A stretch of 64,000 nt of DNA, taken from assembly GCA_963920705.1 (NCBI GenBank), contig OY987232.1:620001-684000 (forward strand), read 5' to 3'. Origin of the DNA: Odiellus spinosus (Eukaryota; Arthropoda; Arachnida; Opiliones; Phalangiidae). Under the pieces are notes generated by a model that saw nothing but the letters and a program-made list of their open reading frames with translations, did no database searches and was not told where the DNA came from. Made by a program: the position numbers and the translations under genes. This document shows, one piece after another, positions 62,651 to 64,000 of the stretch (positions are counted from its first letter, which is position 1; the number at the start of each line of letters is the position of its first letter).

Positions 62651-64000
62651 TATACTTGGGAAATTTGTGAATCTAAACTTGGGAAATTGGTGGATCTATA
62701 CTTGGGAAATTTGTGAATCTATACTTGGGAAATATGTGAATCTATACTTGGGAACTTTGTGAATCTATACATGGTAAATTTCTGGATCTATACTTGGGAA
62801 ATTGCTGGATCTATACTTGGGAAATTGCTGGATCTATACTTGGGAAATATGTGAATCTATACTTGAGAAATTTGAGAATCTATACTTGTGAAATTTGTGA
62901 ATCTACACTTGGGAAATTTGTGAATCTATACTTGGGAAATTAGTGAATCTATACTTGGGAAATTTGTGAATCTATACTTGGGAAATTTGTGAATCTATAC
63001 TTGGGAAATTGGTGGATCTATACTTGAGAAATTTGTGAATCTAAACTTGGGAAATTGGTGGATCTATACTTGGGAAATTTGTGAAACTATACTTGGGAAA
63101 TTTGTGAATCTATACTTGGGAAATATGTGAATCTATACTTGGGAACTTTGTGAATCTATACATGGTAAATTTCTGGATCTATACTTGGGAAATTGCTGGA
63201 TCTATACTTGGGAAATATGTGAATCTATACTTGAGAAATTTGTGAATCTATACATGGTAAATTTGTGAATCTATACTTGGGAAATTTGTGAATCTATGCT
63301 TGGGAAATTTGAGAATCTATACTTGGGAAATTTGTGAATCTATACTTGTGAAATTTGTGAATCTACACTTGGGAAATTTGTGAATCTATACTTGGGAAAT
63401 TAGTGAATCTATACTTGGGAAATTTGTGAATCTATACTTGGGAAATTTGTGAATCTTAACTTGGGAAATTGGTGGATCTATACTTGAGAAATTTGTGAAT
63501 CTAAACTTGGGAAATTGGTGGATCTATACTTGGGAAATTGGTGGATCTATACTTGGGAAATTTGTGAATCTATACTTGGGAAATTTGTGAATCTATGCTT
63601 GGGAAATTTGTGAATCTATACTTGGGAAATTTGTTAATCTATACTTGGGAAATTTGTGAATCTATACTTGGGAAATATGTGAATCTATACTTGGGAACTT
63701 TGTGAATCTAAACTTGGGAAATTGGTGGATCTATACTTGGGAAATTTGTGAATCTATACTTGAAAAATTTGTGAATCTATACTTGAGAAATTTGTGAATC
63801 TTAACTTGGGAAATTGGTGGATCTATACTTGAGAAATTTGTGAATCTAAACTTGGGAAATTGGTGGATCTAAACTTGGGAAATTGGTGGATCTATACTTG
63901 GGAAATTTGTGAATCTATACTTGGGAAATTTGTGAATCTATACTTGGGAAATTTGTGAATCTATACTTGGGAAATTTGTGAATCTATACTTGGGAAATTT
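62651..64000 (+). repeat. Right-end domain, type A, 17-20-monomer units
   Basis: The landmark reverts to type A (CTGGATCTATAC) at 62782 and 63173, 391 bp (17 monomers) apart. Two copies of a short unit are present. The otherwise rare AATTAGTGAATC junction is at about 62939 and 63399, and CTACACTTGGG near 62901 and 63361, both 460 bp apart. GAATCTTAAC monomers near 63453 and 63799 are found nowhere else. The last 100 bases are nearly pure consensus. The array continues beyond the window. Confidence 0.85.

Larger units (their letters stand above)
1..64000 (+). repeat. 23-bp satellite array filling the whole window
   Basis: Head-to-tail tandem array of a 23-bp monomer. Positions 1-12 of the consensus are GTGAATCTATAC and positions 13-23 are TTGGGAAATTT, with 7 A, 9 T, 5 G and 2 C. 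Complete monomers run from base 2 to base 64000, about 2,783 copies; base 1 is the last base of an earlier copy. I saw no inverted monomer, no unique spacer and no inserted element. The common variants are substitutions at positions 1-5, 7, 10, 11, 13, 14, 16, 17, 20-23. Each consensus monomer has one plus-strand stop (TGA at positions 2-4) and one minus-strand stop (from CTA at 7-9). Because 23 is not a multiple of 3, these stops visit all frames, so the array cannot encode a long protein. It is satellite DNA of unknown function and chromosomal position. Confidence 0.99.

Noticed and set aside
1..64000. Genes on the minus strand
   Set aside because: CTA in almost every monomer (positions 7-9) gives TAG on the minus strand. 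With a 23-bp step this stop hits every frame within 69 bp, so no minus-strand frame stays open.
1..64000. CRISPR array
   Set aside because: There are no variable spacers. Repeats abut directly, and differences between copies are point substitutions.
1..64000. G-quadruplex DNA
   Set aside because: GGG tracts are separated by 20 bases, far longer than loops of stable quadruplexes, and many monomers have GAG in place of GGG.
1..64000. Phased A-tract curvature
   Set aside because: AAATTT every 23 bp is about 2.2 helical turns, not a whole number, so bends would not add in one plane.
1..64000. Promoters from the TATAC element in each monomer
   Set aside because: TCTATAC is part of the repeat consensus and has no associated initiator, gene or unique context. 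A match repeated thousands of times carries no evidence of promoter use.
1..64000. Telomeric repeats, tRNA, rRNA or transposon remnants
   Set aside because: I looked for short telomere-like motifs, tRNA-like stems and any break in monomer register. The register accounts for every base, leaving no room for an inserted element.

Overview
The whole 64 kb window is one uninterrupted tandem array of a 23-bp AT-rich satellite. I find no gene, RNA gene, transposon, CRISPR array or unique sequence in it. Numbering the monomer from GTG, positions 1-12 read GTGAATCTATAC and positions 13-23 read TTGGGAAATTT (about 30% G+C). Every monomer I read points the same way. The first complete monomer starts at base 2 and the last fills 63978-64000, so about 2,783 monomers are present and the array continues past both ends. 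An array this size, with layered higher-order structure and no coding potential, points to eukaryotic satellite heterochromatin (centromeric, pericentromeric, subtelomeric or interstitial). Nothing in the sequence identifies the species, and I do not recognise the monomer.

Monomers differ by a limited set of recurrent substitutions: G at position 4 (GTGGATC), A at 16 (CTTGAG), A at 10 (CTAAAC), G at 11 (TATGC), A at 14 (ACTAGGG), and others. Combinations of these make recognisable cassettes. The best landmark is a run of monomers carrying GGGAACTTT, then CATGGTAAATTT, then CTGGATC. I count 42 landmarks. They fall into type A (CTGGATCTATAC; two copies read CTGGATAAATAC) at 1.2-10.7, 21.4-23.5 and 62.8-63.2 kb, and type B (CTGGATCAATAC, usually followed two monomers later by GTTTATCTGTAC) at 11.8-19.0 and 24.7-62.5 kb.

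Layout: 1-6.5 kb, a roughly 60-monomer higher-order repeat with a 2.2-kb duplication offset by 2,737 bp; 6.5-10.7 kb, type A, 55-57-monomer units; 10.7-14.6 kb, the A-to-B transition; 14.6-19.6 kb, type B, 56- and 66-monomer units; 19.6-21.3 kb, a 54-monomer-type block; 21.3-27.5 kb, a second copy of 7.6-14.6 kb; 27.5-33 kb, 53/54-monomer units; 33-39 kb, irregular, with 529-bp and 207-bp tandem duplications; 39-43.6 kb, 58- and 54-monomer units; 43.6-47.4 kb, a copy of 33-35.4 kb and a 1,081-bp tandem duplication; 47.4-49.2 kb, a copy of 42.4-43.4 kb plus ordinary type B; 49.2-53 kb, no landmark, 38-49-monomer units; 53-62.65 kb, dense type B with 25-59-monomer spacing and a 2.8-kb duplication; 62.65-64 kb, a distinct right-end domain of type A.

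The 23-bp register is almost perfectly kept. Only 13 monomers have a length other than 23, their changes sum to exactly the observed -10 bp drift, and nine of them are inherited copies of just three events. Every duplication offset I measured is a multiple of 23 once these are counted. This is the signature of in-register unequal exchange, gene conversion or amplification. Duplication boundaries below were read by eye and are good to roughly one monomer unless stated.
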